64,000 bases of DNA from Rhizomicrobium sp. (lineage in GTDB: Bacteria; Pseudomonadota; Alphaproteobacteria; Micropepsales; Micropepsaceae): contig JBBCGJ010000001.1 in NCBI GenBank assembly GCA_037200985.1, forward strand, positions 3,634,756 to 3,698,755. Reading direction: 5' to 3'. The notes below the pieces were generated by a model, which was given only the letters and a program-made list of their open reading frames with translations, made no database searches and was not told the DNA's origin. This document shows, piece after piece, positions 37,502 through 47,670 of this stretch (position 1 is the first letter of the stretch; every line of letters starts with the position of its first letter). The translations under genes were made by a program, and so were the position numbers.

Positions 37502-39946
37502 CTATTCCTCGCCGTGGTCCGGCAGCAGGACCTCGCGCAAGCCCTTGTGGTTGGGCTTCGACACCACCCCGTCATGCTCCATGCGCTCGATCAGGCTGGC
37601 CGCCTTGTTGTAGCCGATCTGCAGCCGGCGCTGGAGATAAGACGTCGTCGCCTTGCGCTCGCGCGCCACGATGGCCAGCGCCTTGTCGTAGAGATCGTCG
37701 CCCGAATCCGAATTGCCGCCGCCGCCCGCGCCCATCAGGGCATAGGGATCGTCGCTCTCCTCGTCCGGCTCCTCGGTCACCGCTTCGAGATAGTCCGGCG
37801 TTCCTTGCGTCTTCAGGAAGCGCACCACATCCTCGACCTCGCGGTCGGTGACGAACGGCCCATGGATGCGGCGGATGCGGCCGCCGGCCATCATGTAGAG
37901 CATGTCGCCGGCGCCCAGGAGCTGCTCGGCGCCCTGTTCGCCCAGGATGGTGCGGCTGTCGATCTTGCTCGTCACCTGGAACGAGATGCGGGTCGGGAAA
38001 TTCGCCTTGATCGTGCCGGTGATGACGTCGACCGAAGGCCGCTGCGTCGCCGCGATCAGGTGGATGCCGGCGGCGCGCGCCATCTGCGCCAGGCGCTGCA
38101 CCGCGCCCTCGATCTCCTTGCCGCTGATCATCATCAGGTCGGCGACCTCGTCGACAATGACCACGATATAGGGCATCGGCTCCAGTTCGAGCACCTCGTC
38201 CTCGTAGATCGGCTTGCCGGTCTCGCGGTCGAAGCCGGTCTGCACCGTGCGCTTCAGGCTCTCGCCCTTCTCCTTGGCCTTGCGCACGCGGTCGTTGAAG
38301 GCTTCCACGCCGCGCACGCCCAGCTTGGACATCTTGCGGTAGCGCTCTTCCATCTCGCGCACGGCCCATTTGAGCGCGACGACCGCCTTCTTCGGGTCGA
38401 TCACCACCGGCGACAGCAGGTGCGGGATCCCATCGTACACGGACAATTCCAGCATCTTGGGATCGATCATGATCAGCCGGCATTGCTGCGGCGTCATGCG
38501 GTAGAGCAGCGACAGGATCATGGTGTTGAGCCCGACCGACTTGCCCGAGCCCGTCGTGCCCGCGACCAGAAGATGGGGCATCTTGGCGAGGTCAGCCATC
38601 ACCGGCTCGCCGCCGATGGTCTTGCCCAGCGCCAGGGTCAGCGGCGCGCGCGCCTTGTCGTATTCGCCGCTCGCCAGCATCTCGCGCAGATAGACGGTCT
38701 CGCGGGTGTGGTTGGGCAGCTCGATGCCGATCACGTTGCGCCCCGGGATCACCGCGATTCGCGCCGCGACCGCGCTCATCGAGCGCGCCACGTCGTCAGC
38801 CAGGCTGATCACGCGCGAGGATTTCACGCCCGCCGCCGGTTCGAACTCATAGAGCGTCACCACCGGGCCGGGGCGCACCGCCATGATGCGGCCCTTGACG
38901 CCGAAATCGGTCAGCACCGCTTCCAGCATGCGGGCATTCTCTTCCAGAGCTTCGTCCGACAGCGCCGTGGCGTCGTGCACCACCACCGGCTCGGCCAGAA
39001 GGTTCAGCGCCGGCAATTGGTATTCGCCGCTGACGAGATCCAGCGCCGGCTGCTTGGGCCGCTTGATGTTGGTGGCCGCGGCCTTCTTGGCTTCCTCGCG
39101 CTTGACGCGGCTCTCGCGCCGTTCGGCGAGGCGGGTGGCCGCGATCGGCTCGGGCGCCACGTCGAGCGCGTAGCCTTCGTCCTCGGGTTCGCTCTCTTCG
39201 TCGAATTCGGGCTCGAATTCCTCTTCGTCGTAATTGTGCTCGGCCTTGCGAAACGAGAATTTCGGCATCTTGAGCAGCGAGCCGGCCCACAGGACCGTCG
39301 CCGGCACATTGGCGAGGCCGCGCAGGATCGGCGTCAGGCGCAGGCCCGTGGCGAGAAAGGACAGCGGCAGGCCGGCAACCAGCAGCAGCACCGGCAGCGC
39401 GATGGCGATCCAGGGCTGGCGATAGACCAGCGCGACATGCGCCGACATCGACGCCGCGGCGATGCCGATCAGCCCGCCATCCTGCGCCGGCAGGCTCTTG
39501 AACGCGGGCAGGATGCCCAGCCCCGCCGCCAGAAGCAGGGTGCCGAGCGGCCAGGCGAAGGCCCGCCACATGGCGTGTTTGAGGTGCAGCCCGCGCAGGG
39601 CGCGGACGCCCCAGACGATCGGCGGCGCCAGCGCCGCGATGGCCGCGATGCCGAAGGCCTGCAGCAGCATGTCGGCCGCCATCGCGCCCATGCCGCCCAG
39701 CCAGTTGGATGTCGTCGCGCCGGTCGCGTTGTTCCAGGAGGGATCGGAGGGGTCATAGCCCGCCAGCGCCACCAGCGCCGCGGCCGAGCCGAGGAAGAGG
39801 AGCGCCCCCGCGCCGCGCATGACGGCGAGCCGGAACAGCCGCGCCAGCGACCGCCGCGCATCGGCCAGGGCATCCGCCATGGCGGCGCCGCGCGAGCGCG
39901 GTTGGTACACGCCCCCTGCCGTCACCCGCCGCGTTGCCTGGCTCAT
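37502..39946 (-). CDS. ftsK: DNA translocase FtsK
   Basis: An 814-residue septal DNA pump that clears and resolves chromosomes at division. The N-terminus has four membrane helices to about residue 230. An acidic linker ([20 protein letters not shown]) follows, and the motor carries Walker A GTTGSGKS at about 463-470 and a Walker [15 protein letters not shown]. The C-terminal gamma winged helix ([23 protein letters not shown]) binds KOPS. The linker is short, as usual in alphaproteobacteria. It precedes a DapC-like gene by a 49-base gap. Confidence 0.95.
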   Translation of the reverse strand: MSQATRRVTAGGVYQPRSRGAAMADALADARRSLARLFRLAVMRGAGALLFLGSAAALVALAGYDPSDPSWNNATGATTSNWLGGMGAMAADMLLQAFGIAAIAALAPPIVWGVRALRGLHLKHAMWRAFAWPLGTLLLAAGLGILPAFKSLPAQDGGLIGIAAASMSAHVALVYRQPWIAIALPVLLLVAGLPLSFLATGLRLTPILRGLANVPATVLWAGSLLKMPKFSFRKAEHNYDEEEFEPEFDEESEPEDEGYALDVAPEPIAATRLAERRESRVKREEAKKAAATNIKRPKQPALDLVSGEYQLPALNLLAEPVVVHDATALSDEALEENARMLEAVLTDFGVKGRIMAVRPGPVVTLYEFEPAAGVKSSRVISLADDVARSMSAVAARIAVIPGRNVIGIELPNHTRETVYLREMLASGEYDKARAPLTLALGKTIGGEPVMADLAKMPHLLVAGTTGSGKSVGLNTMILSLLYRMTPQQCRLIMIDPKMLELSVYDGIPHLLSPVVIDPKKAVVALKWAVREMEERYRKMSKLGVRGVEAFNDRVRKAKEKGESLKRTVQTGFDRETGKPIYEDEVLELEPMPYIVVIVDEVADLMMISGKEIEGAVQRLAQMARAAGIHLIAATQRPSVDVITGTIKANFPTRISFQVTSKIDSRTILGEQGAEQLLGAGDMLYMMAGGRIRRIHGPFVTDREVEDVVRFLKTQGTPDYLEAVTEEPDEESDDPYALMGAGGGGNSDSGDDLYDKALAIVARERKATTSYLQRRLQIGYNKAASLIERMEHDGVVSKPNHKGLREVLLPDHGEE

Positions 39947-39995
39947 GCGGTCCCCTTGAGCGCAACCCGGCGAAGCCGGACACGTTGCGCGTCCA

Positions 39996-41183
39996 TCAAA
40001 TGACTTCCGTCATCCTTTCGAGTGCCGCCATAATGGTTGACACCTCGTTAACGAGCGCCACCCGGATATAGGAAAACCCGGGATTCGACTGGGCTTTTCC
40101 CGCGATCACTTCTCGCCCCATGAAGGCGCCGGGCAGGGCGCGGACTCCCGCCTCGCGCCACAGCCGGAGCGCCGTCTCCTCGCCATGGCCGACATCGAGC
40201 CACAGGAAGAACCCGCCCTCCGGCACCCTGAAGCCTGCCCGGTTGCCGAGCAGGCGCTGCGCCAGGCGGAATTTTTCCCGATAGGTCTCGCGATTGGCCG
40301 CGACATGCGTCTCGTCGCGCCAGGCAGCGGCGCTGGCCGCGATGATCGGCAGCGGCACTTGCGGCCCGGCATAGTTGCGGAACTGGCGAAAGCGCTCGAT
40401 CAGCCCGGCCTCGCCCGCGACGATGCCCGAGCGCAGCCCCGGCAGGCCCGACCGCTTGGACAGCGAATGGAAGGTCAGCAGGCGTTCATACGGCGCGCCC
40501 CGCGCCGGCAGCGCGCTGAGCGGCGGCTTGTCGATATAGATATCGGCGTAGCACTCGTCCGCGAACACCGTAAAGTCGTACCGTTCGGCAAGCGCGAACA
40601 GTGTTCGCCAGTACGGCTCGCGGGCGCAGGCGCCCTCGGGATTGGACGGCGAGCAGATATAGACCGCCGCCGTACGCTCCAGCAGCGTCTGGGGCAGGGA
40701 TGCGTAGTCGGGCAGGAAACCCGTTGCCGCCGTCGCCGGCACGAACACCGGCTCGCCGCCCGCCGCGAGCGCCGCCGCCGCATAGCACTGATAGAACGGA
40801 TTGGGCAGCAGCACCGCCGGCCGCTGGCCGGCCTTCGCCTCCGGCATCACCGTGAAGGCGGCGAGGAACAGCCCCTCGCGCGTGCCGTTCAGCGGCAGCA
40901 GGTTCTTGTCCGGATCGATCGAGCCTTCCGCCAGCCCGAAGCGCCGCGCCAGCCACCCCGCGGCGGCCGCGCGCCAGTCCGCGCTGCCATTGATCGGCGG
41001 ATAGGTCCCGAACTCCGAGGCATGCCGCGCGAGCGCCGCGCTCACGAAATCCGGCACCGCGCCATTGGGATCGCCGATCGCCAGGCTGATCGGCGGCTTG
41101 CCGGGCTTGTGCGGGTCGAGCAGCGTCGCAAGCTTTGCGAAAGCCGATGGCGGCAATTCGGACAGGCGGCCGGGAAAGAGCAT
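39996..41183 (-). CDS. Class I/II aminotransferase, DapC-like
   Basis: A 395-residue PLP aminotransferase. [14 protein letters not shown] holds the PLP Lys near residue 240. [23 protein letters not shown] and [10 protein letters not shown] are typical of the N-succinyldiaminopimelate transaminases (DapC) found beside ftsK in alphaproteobacteria. That role would place it in lysine and peptidoglycan-precursor synthesis, feeding LysA. Substrate specificity is not provable from motifs. Confidence 0.82.
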   Translation of the reverse strand: MLFPGRLSELPPSAFAKLATLLDPHKPGKPPISLAIGDPNGAVPDFVSAALARHASEFGTYPPINGSADWRAAAAGWLARRFGLAEGSIDPDKNLLPLNGTREGLFLAAFTVMPEAKAGQRPAVLLPNPFYQCYAAAALAAGGEPVFVPATAATGFLPDYASLPQTLLERTAAVYICSPSNPEGACAREPYWRTLFALAERYDFTVFADECYADIYIDKPPLSALPARGAPYERLLTFHSLSKRSGLPGLRSGIVAGEAGLIERFRQFRNYAGPQVPLPIIAASAAAWRDETHVAANRETYREKFRLAQRLLGNRAGFRVPEGGFFLWLDVGHGEETALRLWREAGVRALPGAFMGREVIAGKAQSNPGFSYIRVALVNEVSTIMAALERMTEVI

Positions 41184-41291
41184 CCCGGCACCTTAGCGAA
41201 GGCCAAATGCGGCGCGCCAGCGAAACATGGTCAACCGCAATTTAACCTTGAGGCCCGAACATCGCTGCGCATTCCTTGTCGCGGCCCCCGC

Positions 41292-42359
41292 ATGCCCACC
41301 GCCTTCACGCTGCTCCTGCCCTGCGCCGGCAAGTCGTCGCGCTATCCGGGCGTGCGCCCGAAATGGATGCTGACCCTGCCCGAGGGCGATCTCGCCATCG
41401 CGCGCGCCGCCGCCAGCGTCCCCGCGTCCCCCCATCGCCGCATCGTCGCCGCCATCCGCGCCGATCACGAAGCGCGTTACGGCTGCAAGGCGCTCCTGGC
41501 CAAGGTCTTCGGCGAAGGGCTCGACGTCGTGGTGCTGGAGCACGACACCAACGGCCCGGCCGACACCGTGGCGCAGATGATCCGCCGCGCCGGCGTGGCG
41601 GGCCCCATCGCCATAAAGGACGCCGACAGCTTCTTCACCCCCGGCCCGCTGCCGGCCCCGGGCTTCGTCTCGGTGAGCGATGTGCGGCGCAGCCCCGCCA
41701 TGAGCAATGTCGGCGCCAAGAGCTTCGCGGTCGTCAACGACCAGGGCCTGGTGGTCGAGATGGTCGAGAAGAGCCTCGTCTCCAACCATGTCTGCGTCGG
41801 CCTCTACGGCTTTTCCGACGCCGCCCTGTTCCTCGGCGCTTTCGATGCCGTGGCCGGGTCTTCGCCGGAGCGCGAGATCTTCGTCTCGCATGTGATGAAC
41901 CGCGCCATCGCCGGCGGCATGGTGGTCAAGCCGCATGTCGTGGACGGACTCGTGGACGTCGGCACGCTGGACGACTGGCGCCGCTATGTCCGCGGCCGCG
42001 GCACCATCGTCTCCGATCTCGACGGCGTCGTGTTCAAGAACCATGCGCGCTATTTCGAGCCCTCCTGGAACCAGCCCGACGAACCCATCGCCGAGAACGT
42101 CGCGGCGCTGCGCCACTGGTCCGATGGCGGCGCCCAGCTCGTCTTCATGACGGCCCGCACCGAAGCCTATCGCACCCGCACCGAAGCGACGCTGCGCCAG
42201 ATCGGCCTCAAGCCCCACGCGCTGATCATGGACTGTCATCATGGCCGCCGCTTCCTGGTGAACGATCACGCCGCGACCAATCCCTTCCCCTCCGCCGTCG
42301 GCATCAGCCTGGAGCGCGACAGCGCCACGCTCGGCGATCATTTGAGAGACTGGCAGTGA
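41292..42359 (+). CDS. Nucleotidyltransferase-HAD fusion, glycan locus
   Basis: A 355-residue two-domain protein. The N-terminal part (1-230) is a sugar-phosphate or choline-phosphate nucleotidyltransferase-like fold, with LLPCAGKSSRYPGVRPKWML as the nucleotide loop and AIKDADSFFTPG supplying the metal Asp. The C-terminal part (235-355) is HAD-like, with the DxDG-type motif IVSDLDGVVF and FMTARTEAYR. It probably makes an NDP-activated group and trims or proofreads a phosphorylated precursor. It begins the forward cassette and overlaps the kinase gene by GTGA. The fusion is the most unusual feature. Confidence 0.72.
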   Translation: MPTAFTLLLPCAGKSSRYPGVRPKWMLTLPEGDLAIARAAASVPASPHRRIVAAIRADHEARYGCKALLAKVFGEGLDVVVLEHDTNGPADTVAQMIRRAGVAGPIAIKDADSFFTPGPLPAPGFVSVSDVRRSPAMSNVGAKSFAVVNDQGLVVEMVEKSLVSNHVCVGLYGFSDAALFLGAFDAVAGSSPEREIFVSHVMNRAIAGGMVVKPHVVDGLVDVGTLDDWRRYVRGRGTIVSDLDGVVFKNHARYFEPSWNQPDEPIAENVAALRHWSDGGAQLVFMTARTEAYRTRTEATLRQIGLKPHALIMDCHHGRRFLVNDHAATNPFPSAVGISLERDSATLGDHLRDWQ

Positions 42360-43261
42360 GCACCGCTCTGGCCGAGGCGGAACGGCACCGGCAGAGCGGC
42401 GGCCGTACGGTCCAGCGCCTGGGCGGTCACTCCGGCGCCGAGGTTGCGCTCTGCGTCGGTGCGCAGGACCGGTCCTTCGTGCGCAAGACCGCCGCGGCGC
42501 GCGCCGGCAATCTGCGCCTGCGCCGCCAGGCCCTGAAGCAGCGCCTGTTCGCGGCGCAAGGCCTCGCCTTTCCGCCCATCTACGACATCGGCCTGGACAG
42601 CGGCGGTCTCGCCTATTTCGACATGGCCTATCTGCCGGCCCGCACCCTCGCCGAAACGATTCTTCACGCCTCGCCCTACGACCGCGCCGCGGTCCGCGCG
42701 GCGATCGCCGGACTGCTCAGCCTGTTCGGCGCGTCGGCGGGCGCCGCCATCGCCCCGCACCTCTTCCGCGCCAAGATCGGCGATATCGTGGAGCAGTCGC
42801 GCCGGCGGCCCCGCCTCTTCCCGCACGCCGCGGCCATCGCAGCGCTGGCCGCCCGGCTCGCGGACGCCGACTGGAGCGGCATTCCGCAATCGCCCGATCA
42901 CGGCGACCTGACGCTCGAGAACATCCTTCTGACCCAGGACGGCGGCATCGTCTTCATCGACTGCGACGTGCCCTGGGTTTCCTCCTTCTGGCTCGATCTC
43001 GCCAAGCTGCTGCAGGACCTCGAAGGCCGCTGGTTCCTGCGCGACGTCGCCGCGCCCAGCGTCGATGCGCTGGAGCGGATGACCCGGCTGGCCGACGACA
43101 TCCGCGGCGTCGCCGAGGAGATGGATTCCCGCCTGCCGCCGCGCCTCGGCCAGATGGCGGCGCTCCACCTGTTCCGTACGCTGCCCTATGTCCGCGAGGG
43201 CGCGCATGCCGCCTTCGCCTGCGCCGCCGCGTCGCGGCTCCTGGCGGAAAGCGGGTCATGA
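42356..43261 (+). CDS. APH/choline-kinase-like phosphotransferase, glycan locus
   Basis: A 301-residue protein starting at GTG in the GTGA overlap. The Brenner motif HGDLTLENIL at about 181-190 and the metal-site IDCD near 200 identify the aminoglycoside phosphotransferase/choline kinase fold. A following SFWLDLAKLLQDLEGRW matches small-molecule kinases of surface-polymer loci. Next to a nucleotidyltransferase, it may make a phosphorylated alcohol or sugar that is then activated, by analogy with LicA/LicC. The substrate is unknown. Confidence 0.72.
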   Translation: MSTALAEAERHRQSGGRTVQRLGGHSGAEVALCVGAQDRSFVRKTAAARAGNLRLRRQALKQRLFAAQGLAFPPIYDIGLDSGGLAYFDMAYLPARTLAETILHASPYDRAAVRAAIAGLLSLFGASAGAAIAPHLFRAKIGDIVEQSRRRPRLFPHAAAIAALAARLADADWSGIPQSPDHGDLTLENILLTQDGGIVFIDCDVPWVSSFWLDLAKLLQDLEGRWFLRDVAAPSVDALERMTRLADDIRGVAEEMDSRLPPRLGQMAALHLFRTLPYVREGAHAAFACAAASRLLAESGS

Positions 43262-44406
43262 GCCGCCCCGTCGACGTGATCGTCACCGGCTTCACCCGCA
43301 GCGCGGCGCTTTGCGTCCGGAGCTTCGAGACGCCGCGCCGCCTTCGGCAGGAAGGCCTGGTCCGCGCCATCCGCTACGTCACCTGGGATTCGCCCGAACT
43401 CGACGCGGCGGTGGCGCCGGTCCTCGCGATGGACGAGGTGGCCGTCACGCGCGTGCCGGCGCCGGCGCCGTCCGGGAACGCCAAACAGAAGAGCGTCGTC
43501 TGCCAGGTGCGCAACCTCGAAGCCGCGCTGGCCCTGGTGCCGGAGGACGACACGCTGGTCGTCAAGACGCGGCCCGATTTCCTGTTCGACGCCGGTTTCC
43601 TCGCGCGCAAGATCGCCGATTTCGACCGCGGGTGCCGGATGGAGGCGAACGCCACCGCCTTCGGCGTCAAGCTTCGCCGCCCGCCCTTCGCGCGCAAGAT
43701 CTGGCTGCCCTGGGCCGACGCGAACCAGCCCTTCTTCTACGAGGACGCCGCCTTCGCTGGGCTCAAGCGCGATCTGGCCCATCTCGTCACGCCCGATGTC
43801 GAATCGCGGCTCGGCGCGATGCAGGACCCCGAATGCGGTTCGCTGGCGCACGCCGTCCGCTTCGGCACGGTCTTCCTCGAGAGCTTTCCGATCTTCCGCC
43901 GCTATTTCGCGCACTACCACGTCTTCGCCAACGACATCGACTATCGCCGCGACCAGCTCGGCAAGGCGATCCGGCATCCCTTCTTCTGGCATCTCATCCT
44001 GGCGCATGCCTGGATCCTGTACAGCGGCTTCCATGTCGATGCGGGCCGCCCCGGCGATCTGCGCTTCTTCGCCAACACCGCCAATCCGGCGGCCGATTGG
44101 AACGACCTGGCCACGGTGCGGCTCACCGCGCCCTACAACGACCTCGCGGGCTGGCGCGAGACCGCCAAGGCCGGCGCCGAGGTCTGCTCGGGCGTCAGCC
44201 GGGTCTATGGCCGCCTGATGGACGACGCCTGGCAGCAGGCCCTGTTCACCCGGCGTTTCGCGGACATCCCGTGGGAGACGCTGCAGGGCGTCGCGCGCAA
44301 TCTCACGCACTACGACGCCGGCGTTCTGGACGACCTGGAACGCGAATATTACGCGCTCCTGGACGACCATTGGCGCGAGGACTGGCTGCCCTGTCGCGGC
44401 TTCTGA
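43258..44406 (+). CDS. WavE-like putative glycosyltransferase, copy A
   Basis: A 382-residue protein resembling WavE-type lipopolysaccharide synthesis proteins. It starts RPVDVIVTGFTRSAALCVRS. The region LVVKTRPDFLFDAGFL carries a basic-RPD motif used in place of DxD. A long tract, PFARKIWLPWADANQPFF with EDAAFAGLKRDLAHLVTPDV, is almost identical in copy B. There is no signal or membrane segment. It overlaps the kinase by ATGA and precedes copy B by 13 bases. Confidence 0.65.
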   Translation: MSRPVDVIVTGFTRSAALCVRSFETPRRLRQEGLVRAIRYVTWDSPELDAAVAPVLAMDEVAVTRVPAPAPSGNAKQKSVVCQVRNLEAALALVPEDDTLVVKTRPDFLFDAGFLARKIADFDRGCRMEANATAFGVKLRRPPFARKIWLPWADANQPFFYEDAAFAGLKRDLAHLVTPDVESRLGAMQDPECGSLAHAVRFGTVFLESFPIFRRYFAHYHVFANDIDYRRDQLGKAIRHPFFWHLILAHAWILYSGFHVDAGRPGDLRFFANTANPAADWNDLATVRLTAPYNDLAGWRETAKAGAEVCSGVSRVYGRLMDDAWQQALFTRRFADIPWETLQGVARNLTHYDAGVLDDLEREYYALLDDHWREDWLPCRGF

Positions 44407-44419
44407 AGGAACGCGCGCC

Positions 44420-45574
44420 ATGACCCGCCCCGTCGACGTGATCGTCACCGGCTTTGCCCGCAGCGCCGAGCTCTGCCGCAAAAGCCTCGATGCGCCGCGC
44501 CGCCTTCGGCAGGAAGGGCTGATCCGCGCCATCCGCTACGTCACCTGGGACGGGCCCGAACTCGACGGCTTCGTCGCGCCCATCGCGGCCATGGACGACG
44601 TCGCGGTCACGCGTCTGCCGCAGCCGCCCGCGAGCGGCAATCGCGACCAGAAAGGCGTCGTGTGGCAGGTCAGGAATCTGGAGGCGGCCCTGGCGCTGGT
44701 GCCGGAGGACGATGCTCTGGTGGTCAAGCTGCGTCCCGATTTCGTCGTCGCGACCGATTTCCTGCGCGGCAAGATCGCGGAATTCGACACGCTCTGCGCG
44801 ATGGACGCCGGCGCCACCGCGTTCGGCGTCAAGCTCCGCCGCGCGCCCTTCGCCCGCAAGATCTGGATCCCCTGGGCCGACGCCAACCAGCCCTTCTTCT
44901 TCGAGGACGCCGCCTTCGCGGGACTGAAGCGCGACCTCGCGCATCTCGTCACCCCGGATGTCGAGAGCCGGCTCGGCGTGATGGACGATCCGGCCTGCGG
45001 CCCCTTCGCCCATGTCGTGCGCTATGGCTCGATCTTCCTCAAGCGCTTCCCGATTTTCCGGCGCTATCTCGCCGCCTATGGCGCCTTCGCCAACGATGTC
45101 GACTACCGCAAGGATTTGCTCCGGATGATGCTGGACGATCCGTTCTTCTGGCACCTCATCGTCGCCAATGCCTGGATTCTGTTTTCGTCCTTCCATGTCG
45201 ATGCCGGCGCTCCCGGCGACATCGCCTTCTACGCGAACACGGTGAACGCGAACGCCGATTGGAGCGATCCGTCGCGCCTCGCGATCGCCCCGCCCTACGA
45301 CGATATCGCCGGATGGCGCGCCAATACGAAGGCGGGCGCGGAGGTGTTCCCCGGCGTGGGCCGGCGCTACGGGCGGCTGGTGGACGATGCCTGGCCGCGC
45401 GCCCTGTTCACGCAACCCATGCCGGACATCCCGGCCGATACGATCCGGGGACTGGCGGAGAGCCTTTCGCAGTACGACAAGGGCGCCCTGCGCGAACTCG
45501 AAGACGCCTATTACGGGAAGCTGGCGCGCCACCGCCGGGAGAACTGGCCGCCGCCCGCGAGCGTCGCGGCCTGA
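44420..45574 (+). CDS. WavE-like putative glycosyltransferase, copy B
   Basis: A 384-residue paralogue of the preceding gene with the same architecture. The N-terminus RPVDVIVTGFARSAELCRKS, the motif LVVKLRPDFVVATDFL and the shared tract around residues 145-190 are conserved. Divergence is stronger at the C-terminal ends and in the AMDDVAVTRLPQPPASGN loop, which suggests different acceptors. A tandem duplication followed by specialisation is the simplest reading. It converges on the TylF-like gene with 6 bases between the stops. Confidence 0.65.
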   Translation: MTRPVDVIVTGFARSAELCRKSLDAPRRLRQEGLIRAIRYVTWDGPELDGFVAPIAAMDDVAVTRLPQPPASGNRDQKGVVWQVRNLEAALALVPEDDALVVKLRPDFVVATDFLRGKIAEFDTLCAMDAGATAFGVKLRRAPFARKIWIPWADANQPFFFEDAAFAGLKRDLAHLVTPDVESRLGVMDDPACGPFAHVVRYGSIFLKRFPIFRRYLAAYGAFANDVDYRKDLLRMMLDDPFFWHLIVANAWILFSSFHVDAGAPGDIAFYANTVNANADWSDPSRLAIAPPYDDIAGWRANTKAGAEVFPGVGRRYGRLVDDAWPRALFTQPMPDIPADTIRGLAESLSQYDKGALRELEDAYYGKLARHRRENWPPPASVAA

Positions 45575-45580
45575 AAGGCC

Positions 45581-46543
45581 CTACGCCGCCATCTTGATCA
45601 GGAAATACTGCGTGCCCATGAAGACGCGGACGAATTTCCTGCCCTCTTCGGTGCGCAGGAATTCGTCGAGGGCGACGAAGGCGCCATAGAGCCCGGGCGT
45701 CGAGGCGGGGTCTTCGCAGACGATGATCCCGCGGGGCGCAACGAGCGGCGCCGTCTTGCACAGTCCGGCCAGCGTCGCCTCGTAGAGATCGACGTCGACG
45801 TTCACCAGCGCCAGCGTCTCGATCCCGGCCGGAATGGGGTCGGCGCAGATATTGCCTTTGACGAAACGGAACTCCTGGCCGACGCCGCGCATCCGCTCCG
45901 CCAGCAGCGTCTGCTGCGGCGCCGCCGCCATCAGATGCGTGCCGTTCCAGATGCCGTCGGCGCTCGCTTCCGCTTCCGCATAAGTAAAGCCCTCGAACGT
46001 ATCCATCAGATGGCACCGCCGCCTGATGCCGCGATTGCGCATATGGGTCATGGCGGTGACGGCGCTCGATCCGGTGAACACCCCGATCTCCAGGAAGTCG
46101 CCCTCGACGTCCTTCGTCATGTCGACGGCCTGGCAGATGTTCTCGTGCAGCGCTTCGCCGCAGAACAGCTCGCCGACCGCGCGATTCGATTCCGCCAGGG
46201 TCTCGGCGACATGGGCGGCGACGCGGGAATAGCGGGTCTTGGCGAACTGCATCGGCGGAACGAACATCCCGCCGCATGCGATGATGCGCCGGATCGGCTC
46301 CACGCAGAGCTCGTCGACGCTGAAATAGACGTAGAACGCGCTCTCGCCGATTTCCTCGTCGTTCAGTTCGTCGAGCGACGCCAGGACGCCGTCGCAGGCC
46401 AGCATCAGCTCGATGTCGCGGAACGGCGCGATGTCGGTCAGGACATAGACCGACTCTTTCATCTTGCGGACGTCTTCGACGGCGAAGCGCCGCTCACGGC
46501 AACCGAAACCGGCGGAACTGAACGGCGTTGCGGGCAAAGACAT
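45581..46543 (-). CDS. TylF/MycF-like O-methyltransferase
   Basis: A 320-residue class I methyltransferase of the macrocin/TylF family. EGDFLEIGVFTGSSAVTAM is the SAM loop, HLMDTFEGFTYAEAE the TylF-typical DTFEGF block, and NVDVDLYEATLAGL and IIVCEDPASTPGLYGAF supply the metal Asp and Glu. TylF enzymes methylate sugar hydroxyls, which suits a glycan locus. Start ATG 46543 has GGA about 8 bases upstream; an ATG at 46582 lacks a ribosome site. It faces the forward cassette. Confidence 0.8.
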   Translation of the reverse strand: MSLPATPFSSAGFGCRERRFAVEDVRKMKESVYVLTDIAPFRDIELMLACDGVLASLDELNDEEIGESAFYVYFSVDELCVEPIRRIIACGGMFVPPMQFAKTRYSRVAAHVAETLAESNRAVGELFCGEALHENICQAVDMTKDVEGDFLEIGVFTGSSAVTAMTHMRNRGIRRRCHLMDTFEGFTYAEAEASADGIWNGTHLMAAAPQQTLLAERMRGVGQEFRFVKGNICADPIPAGIETLALVNVDVDLYEATLAGLCKTAPLVAPRGIIVCEDPASTPGLYGAFVALDEFLRTEEGRKFVRVFMGTQYFLIKMAA

Positions 46544-46719
46544 CGAAGGTCCATCGCGGCGATGCGGCCACGCGATCATCATGGTGCAGGGTTAGCGGCG
46601 GGTTAACCCTGTCTGCATCCCAGGCAACAATCCCTTAACCGCGTTTCGCTAGGGTTCGCGCGGTCTGCGCCTCCCCATGCAGGCGGTTCGTCCCCATCCC
46701 AAGTGCGGAGCACGCGTCG

Positions 46720-47604
46720 ATGAGCAATCCGGCCCTTCGTGAACAGGCTGACCCGGCCGATGACGAGCTTCTGCGCTATGCTGGCATGCAGAAATCGTAC
46801 TACCAGAATGCTGGACTGAAGAATCCCGAGAGCTGGGTTGTCGGCCATTACGACTATCACGAGAACGTCCCCTACGAGACCAATCTGCTCTTTCTCTACG
46901 GCGATATCCGCCATCCGGTCTTCGAGGATTTCGGCTCGCGCCGGGCGTTCGACATCGCCTGCGGCGAAGGCCGCATGGTCCGGCGGATGCAGAACGTCTT
47001 CGGCAAGGTGGACGGCGCGGATATCAGTTCGGTGATGATCGACCTGGCCGAGGACCGCACGCCGGGCAGCGATTTCTGGGTGACGGACGGGCTGAGCGCC
47101 GGTGCCGCACCGTCGGGCGCCTACGATTTCGTCTACTGCACGATCTCCCTGCAGCACATCTGCGTGTTCGAAACGCGCGACATGATCCTGAAGGACATCT
47201 GCCGCATCCTCAAGCCGGACGGCAAGATCACCCTGCAATACGCGTTCTCGAAGAACTACCCGGCGCTTCCCACCGGGCCGGTGCAGCAGGTCTCGCCCGG
47301 CGTCGCGACGCAGGTCTTCAAGATCGACCGCCATCACGCGCAATGGTTCGACAACAAGACCGAGGCGCAAAGCACCAATGGCGGCTGCGACGTGGTGATC
47401 GGCCCCGACGACCTTCCCGCCGTGCAGGCCTATTTCAACCGCTATTTCGAGAGCGTCGATTTCTGGTTCTACGACGTGTCGGTGGGCCGCGGCGGCTTCG
47501 GCCAGCCGCGCATCCTGCCGCCCGTCCATCCCAACAGCCATATCTCCGACGAGTGCCATGTCACGCACTTCGTCTTCATCCATTGCTCGGGAAAGAAGGT
47601 CTGA
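46720..47604 (+). CDS. SAM-dependent methyltransferase, glycan locus
   Basis: A 294-residue class I methyltransferase. FDIACGEGRMVRRMQNVFG is motif I, with VDGADISSVMIDLA next. DFVYCTISLQHICVFETRDMI and ILKPDGKITLQYAF are motifs II and III. The extended C-terminal region (CDVVIGPDDLPAVQAYF, SHISDECHVTHFVFIHC) is not in minimal enzymes and may bind a large acceptor. It is divergent from the TylF-like gene and ends at a strong terminator. The substrate is unknown. Confidence 0.75.
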   Translation: MSNPALREQADPADDELLRYAGMQKSYYQNAGLKNPESWVVGHYDYHENVPYETNLLFLYGDIRHPVFEDFGSRRAFDIACGEGRMVRRMQNVFGKVDGADISSVMIDLAEDRTPGSDFWVTDGLSAGAAPSGAYDFVYCTISLQHICVFETRDMILKDICRILKPDGKITLQYAFSKNYPALPTGPVQQVSPGVATQVFKIDRHHAQWFDNKTEAQSTNGGCDVVIGPDDLPAVQAYFNRYFESVDFWFYDVSVGRGGFGQPRILPPVHPNSHISDECHVTHFVFIHCSGKKV

Positions 47605-47610
47605 CTCCAA

Positions 47611-47640
47611 ACAAAAGGGGCGCCGGTCGCCCGGCGCCCC
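47611..47640 (-). terminator. Rho-independent terminator of glnK-amtB
   Basis: A perfect 10-bp stem, GGGGCGCCGG (47617-47626) with CCGGCGCCCC (47631-47640) and a TCGC loop, is followed on the minus strand by TTTTGTTT. It lies 30 bases after the amtB stop. It also lies just past the convergent methyltransferase stop and may terminate both. Confidence 0.8.
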
Positions 47641-47670
47641 AGTTGAGGGAGATAACCGCTACACGGGGGA

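Noticed and set aside
37514..40003. 829-codon open frame opposite ftsK
   Set aside because: Same antisense composition with no recognisable domain; ftsK is clearly the coding strand.
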